64,000 bases of DNA from Polynucleobacter hirudinilacicola (GTDB lineage Bacteria > Pseudomonadota > Gammaproteobacteria > Burkholderiales > Burkholderiaceae), in NCBI RefSeq assembly GCF_002192535.1, contig NZ_NAIA01000003.1:186001-250000 (forward strand), read 5' to 3'. A program made the position numbers and the translations under genes. Below are positions 16,126 through 26,552 of the stretch, in pieces (position 1 is the stretch's first letter; the number at the start of each line of letters is the position of its first letter). Under the pieces are notes generated by a model. That model was not told the origin of the DNA. It did no database searches and saw only the letters and a program-made list of their open reading frames with translations.

Positions 16126-16202
16126 TGGTGGGCCCACCAGGACTTGAACCTGGGACCAAAGGATTATGAGTCCTCTGCTCTAACCAACTGAGCTATAGGC
16201 CC
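16126..16202 (-). tRNA. tRNA with anticodon CAT, probably tRNA-Ile2
   Basis: A 77-nt cloverleaf with encoded CCA: acceptor GGGCCTA pairing with TGGGCCC (one G-T pair), D arm with AGCTCAGTTGGTTAGAGC, anticodon loop CTCATAA, and T arm CCAGG-TTCAAGT-CCTGG. CAT is shared by Met and by Ile2 tRNAs whose C34 is changed to lysidine. The T loop TTCAAGT and the TTGGTC variable region look more like E. coli ileX than metT, and C4-G69 is present, so Ile2 is favoured; an initiator tRNA is ruled out by the Watson-Crick 1-72 pair. It follows the rpoD stop by 13 nt and is probably processed from that transcript. Its 3' half is the integration target for the island. Confidence 0.9.
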
Positions 16203-16215
16203 GTTAATCTTTGGT

Positions 16216-18729
16216 TCAATCCTCTTCGAGGAAAGTCTTGAGTTTATCGCTGCGGCTTGGATGACGCATTTTACGGAGTGCCTTAGCTTCAATCTGACGG
16301 ATACGCTCACGCGTTACATCAAATTGTTTGCCCACTTCTTCGAGAGTGTGGTCTGTACTCATCTCAACACCAAAGCGCATACGCAATACTTTTGCTTCAC
16401 GTGGTGTTAATGAATCCAGAACGTCTTTAACAACGTCACGCATTGATTCATGCAGGGCTGCTTCCGCTGGAGCCAAGGTATTGCCGTCCTCAATGAAGTC
16501 ACCCAAATGAGAATCTTCATCGTCACCGATTGGAGTCTCCATCGAGATTGGCTCTTTAGCAATCTTCATGATCTTACGGATCTTGTCTTCCGGAATCTCC
16601 ATCTTCAGTGCCAAGGTTGCAGCATCTGGCTCATGACCAGTTTCTTGCAAGATCTGACGACTGATACGGTTCATCTTATTGATCGTCTCAATCATATGAA
16701 CTGGAATACGGATCGTACGTGCTTGGTCAGCAATAGAACGGGTAATCGCCTGACGAATCCACCAAGTAGCATAGGTAGAGAACTTATAGCCACGACGGTA
16801 TTCGAACTTATCCACCGCCTTCATCAAACCGATATTACCTTCTTGAATCAAATCCAAGAACTGCAAACCACGGTTGGTGTATTTCTTGGCGATGGAGATT
16901 ACCAAACGCAAGTTGGCTACGGTCATCTCGCGCTTTGCTTCACGAGCGCGCTTCTCACCAGCGATCATCTGCTTGTTTACCTCTTTTAACTCAGGCAACG
17001 GAATGACGACATTCTTCTGAATATCAATCAACTTCTGTTGGAGTTCCTGAATCGCAGGTACGTTACGTTGCAAGAGAGCGGCATATGGCTTGTTCTCTTT
17101 GAGTAAATTATCTGTCCAAGTCAAATTCATGGACATCTTCGGAAACTCTTTTAATACTTCACCACGATTTACGCCAACTTTATCTACCAGTAAGCTCACA
17201 ATACCGCGCTCAAGCTTCCATACTTGGTCAACCTGGGAACGCATCGTGTCGCATAACTTCTCAACACTTTTTGCAGTCAAGCGGAAACCGAGTAACTCGC
17301 CACGAATGAGATCTTGTGCCTTGATGTACGCTGGGCAGTTGTAGCCATCTTTATCAAACGCACGACGCATCTTGTCGGCTTGGGTACGAACAATGGCGAA
17401 TTTCTCGAGAGAGATTTGCTTTAATTCTTCAAGCTGCTTGGCATTCGCTGTAGCAGCACCACCGCCACCGCCGCCTTCATCTTCACCCTCGTCTTCGCCT
17501 TCTTCAGCATCAGGATCAATCTCTGGCTCTTCAGGTCCAAGCTTAATATCTTCAGCGTTCGGATCTACTAATCCATCTACAAACTGGTCGATCTCCATCT
17601 CGCCACTAGCAATCTTGTCAACGTTAGCAAGAATTTCAGCAATAGTGACTGGGCAAGCGGCCAAAGCCATGACCATATCTTTGAGGCCAGCTTCAATCTT
17701 CTTGGCAATCACGATCTCGCCTTCGCGAGTCAGCAAATCTACGGTACCCATCTCGCGCATATACATGCGAACTGGATCAGTAGTGCGGCCGAATTCCGAA
17801 TCAACCGTAGAGAGTGCTGCTTCAGCCTCTTCTTCGGCTTCTTCCTCAGAAGCTGCAGCTGCTGTGTTGTCAGACAGAATTAAGGTCTCTGCGTCTGGAG
17901 CTTGCTCGTAGACGGTGATACCAATGTCATTTAAAAGGCTAATCAAGGTTTCTAATGCATCGGCATCAGATAACTCATCAGACATCACGTCATTCATCTC
18001 GCCATGGGTTAGGTAACCCTTGGACATACCCATCTTGATCAAGGTCTTCAGGCGAGCACGACGTAACTCTTGTTGCTCTTCACTACCTAACTGCTGAGCA
18101 GCAAATTCTTTTAAGAGTGCTTTCTCTTTTGCTTTACGCTCACGCGCTTTTTGACGATCCGTTAATACTGGCTCTGCACCATCAGCAGGAACTTCAGCTT
18201 TTGCTTTACGACCGCGCTTTTTTTCTTCTTCAACTACGGGGGCAGCAGCTTCAACTGCCTTCACTTTTTTACCTTTGAGCTCTTCAACTTTTGGCGCTGC
18301 TGTTGCTTTACCTTTTTTTACTGGCTCAGCTTTTACTGTTTTTGCAGGAGCTGACTTTGCTGCAACTTTCACAGGCTTTGCTGCTGCCTTCGTTGCAACC
18401 TTAGTTGGAACCTTTACAGGTTTAGCGACTACCTTTTTCGCTGCTGGCTTTGCAACAGCCTTAGGCGCTGGTTTAGTAGCTTTTACTGGTTTAACTGGGG
18501 CCTTTGCTTTAGGCGCCGGCTTTGCTACTTTCTTGGCAACTGGCTTAGTTGGGGCTTTAGCTTTAGGGGCTGGTTTGGCAACCTTCACCGGTTTCGCTAC
18601 TTTTTTAGCGACCGGCTTCACCAGGGCTTTAGCTTTGGACTTAGCTACAGGCTTAGCTGGAGCTTTGGTTGGCTTAGCTGATTTCTTAGCTACTGGCTTG
18701 GCTGGTTTTTTGGTCTTGGTATTAGGCAT
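16216..18729 (-). CDS. rpoD: RNA polymerase primary sigma factor RpoD (sigma-70)
   Basis: 837 residues, well above the roughly 610 of E. coli. The C-terminal part is a standard group 1 sigma factor: regions 2.1-2.4 including [16 protein letters not shown] and [10 protein letters not shown], region 3, and region 4 with [10 protein letters not shown], which reads the -35 element. An acidic non-conserved insert (DEGEDEGG) lies near residue 415. The first 150 or so residues are almost purely Lys, Ala, Pro and Val in loose [14 protein letters not shown] repeats, like the tail of histone H1; such tails occur in related Burkholderiaceae, but this one is long. It is last protein gene of the rpsU-yqeY-dnaG-rpoD group. 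Confidence 0.97.
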   Translation of the reverse strand: MPNTKTKKPAKPVAKKSAKPTKAPAKPVAKSKAKALVKPVAKKVAKPVKVAKPAPKAKAPTKPVAKKVAKPAPKAKAPVKPVKATKPAPKAVAKPAAKKVVAKPVKVPTKVATKAAAKPVKVAAKSAPAKTVKAEPVKKGKATAAPKVEELKGKKVKAVEAAAPVVEEEKKRGRKAKAEVPADGAEPVLTDRQKARERKAKEKALLKEFAAQQLGSEEQQELRRARLKTLIKMGMSKGYLTHGEMNDVMSDELSDADALETLISLLNDIGITVYEQAPDAETLILSDNTAAAASEEEAEEEAEAALSTVDSEFGRTTDPVRMYMREMGTVDLLTREGEIVIAKKIEAGLKDMVMALAACPVTIAEILANVDKIASGEMEIDQFVDGLVDPNAEDIKLGPEEPEIDPDAEEGEDEGEDEGGGGGGAATANAKQLEELKQISLEKFAIVRTQADKMRRAFDKDGYNCPAYIKAQDLIRGELLGFRLTAKSVEKLCDTMRSQVDQVWKLERGIVSLLVDKVGVNRGEVLKEFPKMSMNLTWTDNLLKENKPYAALLQRNVPAIQELQQKLIDIQKNVVIPLPELKEVNKQMIAGEKRAREAKREMTVANLRLVISIAKKYTNRGLQFLDLIQEGNIGLMKAVDKFEYRRGYKFSTYATWWIRQAITRSIADQARTIRIPVHMIETINKMNRISRQILQETGHEPDAATLALKMEIPEDKIRKIMKIAKEPISMETPIGDDEDSHLGDFIEDGNTLAPAEAALHESMRDVVKDVLDSLTPREAKVLRMRFGVEMSTDHTLEEVGKQFDVTRERIRQIEAKALRKMRHPSRSDKLKTFLEED

Positions 18730-18863
18730 TTATTAGCGCTTACTCACATTACTGTTATTGATATCGACTGATTAAGTACAGCCTCGTAGTCCACTTGCCC
18801 CAAATTTCTTCAAAATAAAGCGCAAGTAGCTGAATTAATTCATTTTTTTCTTGGGAACAGAGG

Positions 18864-18869
18864 ATTATA
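18864..18869 (-). promoter_or_regulatory. Candidate rpoD promoter -10 element
   Basis: A perfect TATAAT on the minus strand, about 135 bp before the rpoD start, in the 222-bp dnaG-rpoD gap. No good -35 is seen at the usual distance. An 8-bp-arm hairpin lies just upstream (18886-18917); it is followed by A rather than T on the dnaG strand, so it is not a standard terminator and may be an RNA-processing site. Confidence 0.4.
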
Positions 18870-18951
18870 GTCGATTGCGACTTTTTTAGCCCTCATTTGC
18901 CTAAAAATAAGGGCTAATTTCAGGGGTTTCTAGTGGTCTTTGGATAAATTC

Positions 18952-20898
18952 TTAGGAGAATTTCAGTTTCTCGCCCAATTCCCGATATCTGGCTCGATCT
19001 TGGTCATTGGCGGTACTCCCAGCAATTTTTTGCGCAATCGCAGTCATTTCTTGCTTGAGGTGAGTCAGTTCTAGTTTTTTGAAAGCCCCTTCTAAATCCG
19101 CTTTAGCGCCATCCAGATCTAAATCAGAGCCCATCACCCGATTTCTGAGCACCTCGTATAAAGGAGCAAGCTCACTCCGGGAGAGTTGATCCTGGAACAT
19201 GGCAAAAGCTCCGGCACCTACTGTTGCAGACTTTCCGTCCTCACTTGGAATCAATTCAACTAAATCGCATTGAGATAAGAGATCTTGCATCAAAGCAAGT
19301 GCTTTGACCGATCGCTGCTCTGCCGCTTTGAAGGCGAGTGCACGCTGATCACTATTCAACGCTTTTCCCAAATGGGGAAACTGAATGAGTACGCGCAACA
19401 TTTGTTCCGCTAAATCGGTTGGCGCTTTAGGCGGTTCAATATTTTGTGTGGAAACTCTTTTTGCAGAACCTTTAGATGCTTGCCAAGGCGCGCCCTGCCG
19501 ATTGCTATTAGCAAAATTATTTTGATTATTTTGTGATCTTGCTGGGGCAGCTTGATATGAGGATTGCTGTGTAGCAGCTGGAACTACAGTTAAACCGCAA
19601 AATGATTCCAGTTCTGCTGGTGTTGTATTAGTTCGAATCGCGAGCTCACGCAAAATCTGAGTACGCAATGCAATCGGAGGCATTGAAAGCAGTAAGGGCT
19701 TGGCTGCATGATGCGTATGGGCTCTACCCTCTGGGGTACTTAACTCATGGTCTTCGCTGACAACCTTAAAGAAGAAGCTTGAGATAGACATGGCCTCTTT
19801 AATCACTTTTTCAAAAGCAGGTGCACCATAAGCACGAACATAGCTGTCCGGATCATGCTCAGTTGGCAAGAATAAGAAACGAATTTCTTTATCATCCGAC
19901 ATGAGTGGTAAGCAGGCTTCTAATGCACGCTGTGCCGCACGTTGACCGGCAGAGTCACCATCGAATGAGAAAACCACCTTGTCCGTTTGTCTTAGTAGCA
20001 TACGCACATGGTTTGCAGTACAAGCTGTGCCCAAAGTTGCTACTGCATTTGGGAACCCCAACTGTGCAAGTGCCACCACATCCATATAGCCTTCGCATAC
20101 CAATACAAATTCTTGCGCACGAATTGCTTGTCTTGCTTCAAATAATCCGTAGAGCGTATTGCCCTTAGAAAACAGTGGTGTCTCAGGAGAATTTAAATAC
20201 TTTGGTTCGCCTTGATCCAAGATGCGGCCACCAAAGCCAATCGTTTGACCTTTGGGATTACGAATCGGGAACATTACACGATCACGGAAGCGATCATAGC
20301 GCTTAACTGGAGAGCCCTCAGACTGTTCACCCTGAATGACCAAGCCACCCTCTACCAAGGTCTTAGCTACTTCATCATTGGTATAAGGACCAAAGACAGC
20401 CTCCAAACCCTGCCAACCATCTGGGGCATAACCCAAGGCGTAGCGTTTAGCGATCTCACCAGTGAGGCCGCGACCCTTTAAATATTCCACCGCTCTAGCG
20501 TTGCCTTTGAGTTGCTGGCGATACCAATCAGCCGCCGAGCTCATTACTTCACTTAATGCCATAGCTTGCTGCTGTCTTGCGACATCATTGGCAGTGCGCT
20601 CTTCGCGCGGCACATCTAAGCCTGCAGATCTTGCTAAATCTTCAATCGCATCCACATACCCAAGACCGGAATACTCCATCAAAAAACTAATGGCTGATCC
20701 ATGGGCTCCACAACCAAAGCAGTGATAGAACTGTTTAGTAGGCGAAACGGAGAATGAAGGAGATTTCTCTGAATGGAAGGGGCACAAACCTTGATAGTTT
20801 GCGCCGGCCTTTTTTAACTTTACGTGCTGCCCAACCACATCAACGATGTCAACCCGATTTAAAAGATCGGCAATGAAGGATTGTGGAATGAGCGCCAT
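18952..20898 (-). CDS. dnaG: DNA primase DnaG
   Basis: 648 residues. It makes the RNA primers for replication. Order of domains: N-terminal zinc ribbon (about residues 38-65, CPFH and HCFGCG), the RNA polymerase core with the TOPRIM segment containing EGYMDV and FDGDSAG, then a Gln/Asn-rich linker (about 460-490) and a C-terminal helicase-interaction domain. Length is normal for proteobacteria. It is the middle of the macromolecular-synthesis group, 51 bp after the YqeY gene and upstream of rpoD. Confidence 0.97.
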   Translation of the reverse strand: MALIPQSFIADLLNRVDIVDVVGQHVKLKKAGANYQGLCPFHSEKSPSFSVSPTKQFYHCFGCGAHGSAISFLMEYSGLGYVDAIEDLARSAGLDVPREERTANDVARQQQAMALSEVMSSAADWYRQQLKGNARAVEYLKGRGLTGEIAKRYALGYAPDGWQGLEAVFGPYTNDEVAKTLVEGGLVIQGEQSEGSPVKRYDRFRDRVMFPIRNPKGQTIGFGGRILDQGEPKYLNSPETPLFSKGNTLYGLFEARQAIRAQEFVLVCEGYMDVVALAQLGFPNAVATLGTACTANHVRMLLRQTDKVVFSFDGDSAGQRAAQRALEACLPLMSDDKEIRFLFLPTEHDPDSYVRAYGAPAFEKVIKEAMSISSFFFKVVSEDHELSTPEGRAHTHHAAKPLLLSMPPIALRTQILRELAIRTNTTPAELESFCGLTVVPAATQQSSYQAAPARSQNNQNNFANSNRQGAPWQASKGSAKRVSTQNIEPPKAPTDLAEQMLRVLIQFPHLGKALNSDQRALAFKAAEQRSVKALALMQDLLSQCDLVELIPSEDGKSATVGAGAFAMFQDQLSRSELAPLYEVLRNRVMGSDLDLDGAKADLEGAFKKLELTHLKQEMTAIAQKIAGSTANDQDRARYRELGEKLKFS

Positions 20899-20949
20899 CA
20901 GGCTAGCAGTATGAAACTGTTTGATTGACTTAGCTAGTCTCTTAATTAC

Positions 20950-21396
20950 TTATTTAGCGAGTGCGGCTTTTACTAAAGCAGAAACCTTGCCCATATCCGC
21001 CTTACCAGCCAATTGAGCCTTTAAGGTACCAATCACCTTGCCCATATCCTGTGGACCAGCAGCACCGGTGGAAGCGACTGCTGCAGCTACTGCAGCCTCC
21101 ACTTCACCATCTGACATTTGAGCAGGCAAATAGGCTTGCAAAATAGCCATCTCAGCAGCTTCGATTGCTACTAAATCATCACGATTGGCTTTTTCAAACT
21201 GAGAGATCGAGTCTTTACGTTGCTTAATCATTTTTTCAACAGTAGCGATCACTGCGGCATCATCTAAAACGATCCGGTCATCCACCTCACGTTGCTTAAT
21301 AGCAGCCAGCAATAAACGAATCGCGCCAAGACGTGCGGTATCTTTTGCACGCATTGCATTTTTCATATCTTCAGTGATTTGATCTTTTAGACTCAT
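20950..21396 (-). CDS. GatB/YqeY domain-containing protein
   Basis: 148 residues of the YqeY family, all-helical, with the typical opening SLKDQITEDMKNAMRAKD and C-terminal GKVIGTLKAQLAGKADMGKV, which resembles the tail domain of the GatB amidotransferase subunit. The family probably binds tRNA; its cellular role is not settled. The start is placed at ATG 21396, with AGGA 8 nt upstream, not at the longer frame opening at 21468 inside the rpsU terminator. It lies between rpsU and dnaG, a usual place in betaproteobacteria. Confidence 0.9.
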   Translation of the reverse strand: MSLKDQITEDMKNAMRAKDTARLGAIRLLLAAIKQREVDDRIVLDDAAVIATVEKMIKQRKDSISQFEKANRDDLVAIEAAEMAILQAYLPAQMSDGEVEAAVAAAVASTGAAGPQDMGKVIGTLKAQLAGKADMGKVSALVKAALAK

Positions 21397-21450
21397 GGCA
21401 TTTTCCTGATGTTGAAAATCTTTAGCTGTCGTTAGCAATTCAAAAAGCAA

Positions 21451-21481
21451 AAACCCGCTGCGTTTCACCGTCAGCGGGTTT
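21451..21481 (-). terminator. rpsU terminator
   Basis: Ten-bp GC-rich stem (AAACCCGCTG with CAGCGGGTTT) and an 11-nt loop, followed on the minus strand by two T runs. It lies 36 bp after the rpsU stop and should limit read-through into yqeY-dnaG. Confidence 0.85.
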
Positions 21482-21516
21482 CAAAGCTTCTCGGTGAAGA
21501 GAGCTTTTAAATTCTA

Positions 21517-21729
21517 TTAGTAAAGCTTCTTAGGCAACATTTGGCTGCGAATACGCTTGTAATGGCGTTTTGCAGCAGCAGCCTTTTTACGCTTACGCTC
21601 AGCCGTTGGCTTCTCGTAAAACTCGCGGGCACGCAAGTCTGTCAAAAGACCATTTTTTTCAATGGTGCGCTTGAAACGGCGCAATGCCACTTCAAATGGT
21701 TCGTTTTCGCGGAGGCGGACTGTAGTCAT
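21517..21729 (-). CDS. rpsU: 30S ribosomal protein S21
   Basis: 70 residues, full length, very basic, with the S21 core [18 protein letters not shown] and the Arg/Lys-rich C-terminal helix. It belongs to the small ribosomal subunit and acts near the anti-Shine-Dalgarno end of 16S rRNA in initiation. It heads the macromolecular-synthesis group and is divergent from tsaD, with 77 bp between the two start codons. Confidence 0.97.
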   Translation of the reverse strand: MTTVRLRENEPFEVALRRFKRTIEKNGLLTDLRAREFYEKPTAERKRKKAAAAKRHYKRIRSQMLPKKLY

Positions 21730-21806
21730 ACTTATTTAACTCGTATATGCTCGATAAATATCGAAAAATTAACTGAATTGCGATTCTAGCACGACCAAAC
21801 CAAAAA

Positions 21807-22880
21807 ATGATTGTTTTAGGAATAGAAACTTCTTGTGACGAGACCGGGGTGGCTTTATACAACACCACCCCCTGGGAAGAGGGTAAACCGGCATTCCAGG
21901 GCATTCTGGGCCAGGGTTTGCACTCCCAGATCGCCATGCACCGCGATTACGGGGGCGTAGTTCCAGAACTAGCCTCAAGAGACCATATTCGGCGTGTTTT
22001 ACCCCTTTTAGACCAATCTTTAGCCCAATCTGGCCTCAAATTAACTGATATTGATGCCATCGCCTTCACCCAAGGCCCAGGTCTTGCTGGAGCCCTGCTA
22101 GTGGGCAGTGCTTTTGCCAAGTCCCTAGCTCAGGGTCTCAATTTGCCTTCAATCGGGGTCCATCACCTCGAAGGGCACCTACTTTCCCCGCTGTTAGGTC
22201 AAACCACCCCTCAATTTCCCTTTATTGCACTTCTGGTCTCAGGAGGTCATACCCAACTCATGAAAGTTTCTGGAATTGGCCAATATGAACTTTTAGGTGA
22301 GACCTTGGATGATGCTGCTGGCGAAGCTTTTGATAAGACCGCCAAATTATTAGGCTTAGATTACCCGGGCGGTGCTGCGATTTCTAAATTGGCTGAAAAG
22401 GGTCGTGTTGGAATTTTTGATTTACCAAAACCGATGCTGCACTCTGGCGATTTGGATTTTTCTTTCTCAGGCCTTAAGACTGCAGTTCTAAATCAAGTCA
22501 AAAAGTTTGAAGAAAAAAAGATTTCAGAACCTTCTGAGGTTGAACAATTTCATGCAGACCTTGCGCGTAGCTTTGTTGACTCCATTGTTGCGGTATTGGT
22601 AAGTAAGTCCGAGAAGGCGCTAAAGCAAACCAGTTGCAAACACTTAGTGCTTGCTGGCGGCGTGGGTGCAAATACACAATTACGTAATTCGCTCAATGAC
22701 AAAGCAAAGAAAAATGGTTTTGAAGTGCACTACCCACCACTAGAACTCTGTACCGATAATGGCGTGATGATTGCATTTGCTGGAGCACTGCGTATGCTTG
22801 CTCAAAATAATGGCTCCACAACATCTGGAGCCTTTGACATCAAACCCCGTTGGGATTTGCAAAGTAATAATTTGATTTAG
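21807..22880 (+). CDS. tsaD: tRNA N6-threonylcarbamoyladenosine transferase TsaD
   Basis: 357 residues of the Kae1/TsaD family. It attaches the threonylcarbamoyl group to A37 of ANN-reading tRNAs, together with TsaB and TsaE. It has the ASKHA ATPase-like start [12 protein letters not shown], the metal-binding HHLEGHL motif near residue 115, and the phosphate loop VSGGHTQL, with [12 protein letters not shown] near the C terminus. It is monocistronic, divergent from rpsU and convergent with folE2, with 6 bp between the stops. Confidence 0.97.
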   Translation: MIVLGIETSCDETGVALYNTTPWEEGKPAFQGILGQGLHSQIAMHRDYGGVVPELASRDHIRRVLPLLDQSLAQSGLKLTDIDAIAFTQGPGLAGALLVGSAFAKSLAQGLNLPSIGVHHLEGHLLSPLLGQTTPQFPFIALLVSGGHTQLMKVSGIGQYELLGETLDDAAGEAFDKTAKLLGLDYPGGAAISKLAEKGRVGIFDLPKPMLHSGDLDFSFSGLKTAVLNQVKKFEEKKISEPSEVEQFHADLARSFVDSIVAVLVSKSEKALKQTSCKHLVLAGGVGANTQLRNSLNDKAKKNGFEVHYPPLELCTDNGVMIAFAGALRMLAQNNGSTTSGAFDIKPRWDLQSNNLI

Positions 22881-22886
22881 CTTGCT

Positions 22887-23714
22887 TTACTTTTTATGAC
22901 TAATACGCGCAAAAGCACTGTGATTGTGAATCGATTCAAAGTTCTCAGCCTCAACCACAAAAGACCGGATACGCTCGTCAGCCTTGAGATTGCCGGCTAC
23001 ATCGCGTACTAAATCTTCGACAAATTTAGGATTGCTGTAGGAATGCTCAGTCACCCACTTCTCATCTGGACGCTTAAGTAATCCCCACAGCTCACTAGAA
23101 GCTTCGCTCTCTGCAGCAGTGATTAAATCTTCAACTGTCATTTTCGTTTGTGAATCGAGCATGACATCCATCGTGACATGAGAGCGCTGGTTATGCGCAC
23201 CAAACTCTGAAATCTCTTTAGAGCAAGGGCATAAACTCATCACTGGTACCTGAGCGCGCAATCCCAACTCAACATCTAATTTACCTGCAGGGTTTTGTTT
23301 GGCTCTTGCCATCCAAGTCACTTCGTAATCCATCAAACTTTCAACACCTGATACTGGCGCTGCTTTTTTGACGAAGTGAGTGTAAGTAAATTGCACATGA
23401 CCTTCTTTAGCATCTAGCAAAGGCAGCATATCGCGCACCATTGCAACTACTGTTGTGCTGTCAATAGCCATTGCTTGTTTTTGCAAGAGTGCCATGAAAC
23501 GCGACATATGCGTTCCCTTCACATGCGCAGGCAGAGCTACATCCATCTCAAACTGACCAACAGATGGAAAGTCTCCAGATGCGCTACGAATAGTTAGCGG
23601 GTGACGTACACCACGAATACCAACCTGCTCAATTGGCAAGGCGCGCTCATCCAATGTGGATTGCACATCGGGCATTGCACTGGCTTTGAGAAAGGCGGGG
23701 TTCATGTCATTCAT
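22887..23714 (-). CDS. folE2: GTP cyclohydrolase FolE2 (type IB)
   Basis: 275 residues. FolE2 opens the GTP ring to give dihydroneopterin triphosphate, the first step of folate synthesis, and is the metal-flexible alternative to FolE. The family active-site region [11 protein letters not shown]...GAHNQRSH is present, with the metal-binding Cys. The ATG at 23714 is used; an upstream TTG at 23732 and a second ATG at 23705 are also in frame. It is the last gene of xseB-ispA-dxs-folE2, 25 bp after dxs. Confidence 0.93.
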   Translation of the reverse strand: MNDMNPAFLKASAMPDVQSTLDERALPIEQVGIRGVRHPLTIRSASGDFPSVGQFEMDVALPAHVKGTHMSRFMALLQKQAMAIDSTTVVAMVRDMLPLLDAKEGHVQFTYTHFVKKAAPVSGVESLMDYEVTWMARAKQNPAGKLDVELGLRAQVPVMSLCPCSKEISEFGAHNQRSHVTMDVMLDSQTKMTVEDLITAAESEASSELWGLLKRPDEKWVTEHSYSNPKFVEDLVRDVAGNLKADERIRSFVVEAENFESIHNHSAFARISHKK

Positions 23715-23739
23715 GACTCTATTTTCAAGCAAAATGGGC

Positions 23740-25641
23740 TTATTTGCCTGAAATTACTGAATTTGCCATTAATACCGCAGGAAAACGCTGCTTAATCGAA
23801 TTAGCGATGCCTTCTGCATCCAGGCCGCACTTGGTCATGAGCAGGTTATAGTCGCCGTGCTCAATAAATTGATCCGGAAGACCTAACTGTAAAAGGGGTT
23901 TATTGATTCCCAGTTTTGAGAGCGCCTCTAAGCAAGCGCTACCTGCTCCACCCTGAATAGCGCCATCCTCAATCGTCACAAAATAATCATGGTCTGCTGC
24001 TAAAGATTTGATTAGATCAATATCGAGTGGTTTTACAAAACGCATATTGGCAACGGTTGCATCCATTCCTTCGGCAACCTCTAGCGCAGGGTATAGCAAA
24101 GTACCAAATGCCAAAATCGCTACACGATGCCCAGCAGGTGCATTTGATTTGCGACGAATCTCTCCTTTTCCAAATGGCAAGGTGCGCAGCTCTTTAGAAG
24201 GAATAGTGCCAACACCCGCGCCTCGTGGATAGCGCACAGCACTTGGGTGCGGTTGATGAAATGCAGTAGTTAAAAGATCGCGGCACTCTGCTTCATCTGC
24301 CGGTGTCATCACTAACATATTCGGAATGCAGCGTAAGTATGGAATATCGTAAGCGCCGGCATGGGTTGCACCATCAGCACCAACTAAGCCAGCACGATCT
24401 AATGCAAACAAGACTGGCAAATCTTGCAAAGCCACATCATGAATGAGTTGATCGTAAGCACGCTGCAAGAAAGTGGAATAGATCGCCACTACCGGCTTCA
24501 TACCTTCACATGCCATACCAGCAGCAAAAGTCACTGCATGCTGCTCAGCAATACCGACATCGTAATAACGCTTCGGAAAGTTTTTCTCAAACTCAACAAG
24601 GCCCGAGCCCTCTCGCATCGCGGGTGTAATGCCGACCAGGAGGGGGTCTGCATTTGCCATATCGCACAACCACTCTCCAAATACCTGAGTGAAAGTTTTC
24701 TTGCTAGCGACAGTTTTTTTAACGCCCTCTTCAGGATTAAATTTACTAGGGCCGTGATAGAGCACAGGATCCGCTTCAGCCAATTCATAGCCTTGGCCCT
24801 TTCTGGTCACTACATGCAGAAACTGGGGGCCACTGCCTTCCAGGGCTAAGCGGCGTACGTTCTGCAACATCGGAATTAAGGCATCTAAATCATGGCCATC
24901 AATTGGGCCAAAGTAATTAAAGCCAAACTCCTCAAAAATAGTCGAAGGTGAAACCATGCCTTTAGCATGATCTTCAAGCCGTTTTGCAAACTCCCGCAGT
25001 GGTGGTGCGATTGATAAAACGCTATCGATTCCTTTTTTAGTAGCAGAGTAAATATTGCCGCTCAGCAATCTGGCTAGGTGGCGATTGAGCGCGCCCACAG
25101 CCGGGGAGATCGACATATCGTTATCGTTCAGAATAACTACTAATGGTAGGTCTTCATACACACCAGCATTGTTCATCGCCTCAAATGCCATGCCGCCAGT
25201 CATTGCGCTATCGCCAATAACGGCCACAGCAACATGACGCTCATCCTTTGTTTGAAATGCGCGTGCCATACCCATCGCCGCAGAAATACTAGTGGATGAG
25301 TGCCCAGTACCAAAGGCATCGAATTCGCTTTCAGAGCGATGTGGAAAACCTGACAATCCTTTGAACTGACGCAAGGTGCTCATACGCTCACGGCGGCCAG
25401 TCAGTATTTTGTGTGGATAACTTTGATGCCCTACATCCCATACGATACGATCGTCTGGAGTATCAAAGACATAGTGCAAAGCAATCGATAATTCCACCGT
25501 TCCCAAGTTGGATGAAAGATGTCCACCTGTTTTAGAAACCGAATCCAAAACAAATTGACGTAACTCATCAGCAAGCGCAGGTAATTCTTCGCGAGTGAGT
25601 TTTTTTAAATCTTCAGGAGAGTTGATGGAATCTAAAGTCAT
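23740..25641 (-). CDS. dxs: 1-deoxy-D-xylulose-5-phosphate synthase
   Basis: 633 residues. It joins pyruvate and glyceraldehyde 3-phosphate to form DXP, the entry step of the non-mevalonate isoprenoid pathway. It is a thiamine diphosphate enzyme: the GDSAMTGG loop near residue 145 carries the Mg/ThDP motif, followed by the transketolase-like pyrimidine domain ([15 protein letters not shown]) and C-terminal domain. It comes 20 bp after ispA, so precursor synthesis and prenyl-chain elongation are co-expressed. Confidence 0.97.
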   Translation of the reverse strand: MTLDSINSPEDLKKLTREELPALADELRQFVLDSVSKTGGHLSSNLGTVELSIALHYVFDTPDDRIVWDVGHQSYPHKILTGRRERMSTLRQFKGLSGFPHRSESEFDAFGTGHSSTSISAAMGMARAFQTKDERHVAVAVIGDSAMTGGMAFEAMNNAGVYEDLPLVVILNDNDMSISPAVGALNRHLARLLSGNIYSATKKGIDSVLSIAPPLREFAKRLEDHAKGMVSPSTIFEEFGFNYFGPIDGHDLDALIPMLQNVRRLALEGSGPQFLHVVTRKGQGYELAEADPVLYHGPSKFNPEEGVKKTVASKKTFTQVFGEWLCDMANADPLLVGITPAMREGSGLVEFEKNFPKRYYDVGIAEQHAVTFAAGMACEGMKPVVAIYSTFLQRAYDQLIHDVALQDLPVLFALDRAGLVGADGATHAGAYDIPYLRCIPNMLVMTPADEAECRDLLTTAFHQPHPSAVRYPRGAGVGTIPSKELRTLPFGKGEIRRKSNAPAGHRVAILAFGTLLYPALEVAEGMDATVANMRFVKPLDIDLIKSLAADHDYFVTIEDGAIQGGAGSACLEALSKLGINKPLLQLGLPDQFIEHGDYNLLMTKCGLDAEGIANSIKQRFPAVLMANSVISGK

Positions 25642-25661
25642 TAAATTGATTTAATCTGTAT

Positions 25662-26552
25662 TTATTTCGCTCTATTCACCACTAAGAGAGCCAAATCTTT
25701 TAAAGCATCCGCCCTGCTACCAAAATCATCTAGGCTAGCAATTGCCGTTTCTTGCAATTCTTTAGCCTCCTTTTGGGCATAGTCTAAACCCATCAAGGTC
25801 ACATAGGTGGGCTTATTGGCTGCCGCATCTTTACCTGCTGTTTTTCCTAGGGTTTGGCTATCGGCTGTTGCATCCAGCACATCATCAACGATCTGAAAAG
25901 CCAGGCCTAGGGCTGTAGAGTATTTCTGCAATTGGGCCAACTGAGCCGTATTAAGATGTGCTGCAATACCGCCCAACTCAACCGCACAAGAAAGTAAAGC
26001 GCCCGTTTTCATGGCATGCATTTGTTTTAGTCCGGCAAGATCTAACTTTTTACCAACACTCTCTAAATCAATTGCCTGGCCGCCTGCCATACCGCGCGAG
26101 CCAGAGGCGGCAGCTAAAGCGGCGATCATTTTCAAACGCGCATCCGCATCACACGGTGCATTTGCAAGAACTTCAAAGGCGCGGGTTTGTAGTGCATCTC
26201 CAACCAGTAATGCAGTAGCTTCATCAAATGCCTTATGCACTGTAGGACGACCACGACGTAAATCATCGTCATCCATACAAGGCAAATCATCATGTACTAA
26301 TGAGTAGGCATGAATACATTCAATCGCAACGGCTGCAGCATCTAATACTTCAGTCTTTGCATCACCAAGTGAGCCAGCCGCATAAACCAGCAAAGGACGA
26401 ATACGTTTGCCGCCACCCTGTGCTGCATAACGCATAGCTTCGTGCAAACGATTTGGAGTAGTGCCAGCAGAATCGAGCAGGCTATCTAATGCTGACTCGG
26501 CTTGCTCAGAGTGATGACTGAGCCACTCCTGAAATTGAAAAGCGGTAGTCAT
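25662..26552 (-). CDS. ispA: Farnesyl diphosphate synthase IspA
   Basis: 296 residues of the trans-prenyltransferase family. It extends dimethylallyl diphosphate with isopentenyl diphosphate to C15. The first Asp-rich motif is DDLPCMDDDDLRRGRPT (near residue 90) and the second is DDVLD (near 223), both binding Mg-diphosphate; GKRIRP near residue 49 binds the IPP diphosphate. Its start codon overlaps the xseB stop by one base. Confidence 0.95.
   Translation of the reverse strand: MTTAFQFQEWLSHHSEQAESALDSLLDSAGTTPNRLHEAMRYAAQGGGKRIRPLLVYAAGSLGDAKTEVLDAAAVAIECIHAYSLVHDDLPCMDDDDLRRGRPTVHKAFDEATALLVGDALQTRAFEVLANAPCDADARLKMIAALAAASGSRGMAGGQAIDLESVGKKLDLAGLKQMHAMKTGALLSCAVELGGIAAHLNTAQLAQLQKYSTALGLAFQIVDDVLDATADSQTLGKTAGKDAAANKPTYVTLMGLDYAQKEAKELQETAIASLDDFGSRADALKDLALLVVNRAK

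Noticed and set aside
18275-18736. A 153-codon plus-strand open frame rich in Ala, Gly, Thr and Phe
   Set aside because: It is the antisense of the Lys/Ala/Pro repeats of rpoD, where low-complexity codons keep the other strand open; no family likeness.
18886-18917. Hairpin between dnaG and rpoD as a dnaG terminator
   Set aside because: On the dnaG strand the stem is followed by A residues, not T, so it does not look like an intrinsic terminator.
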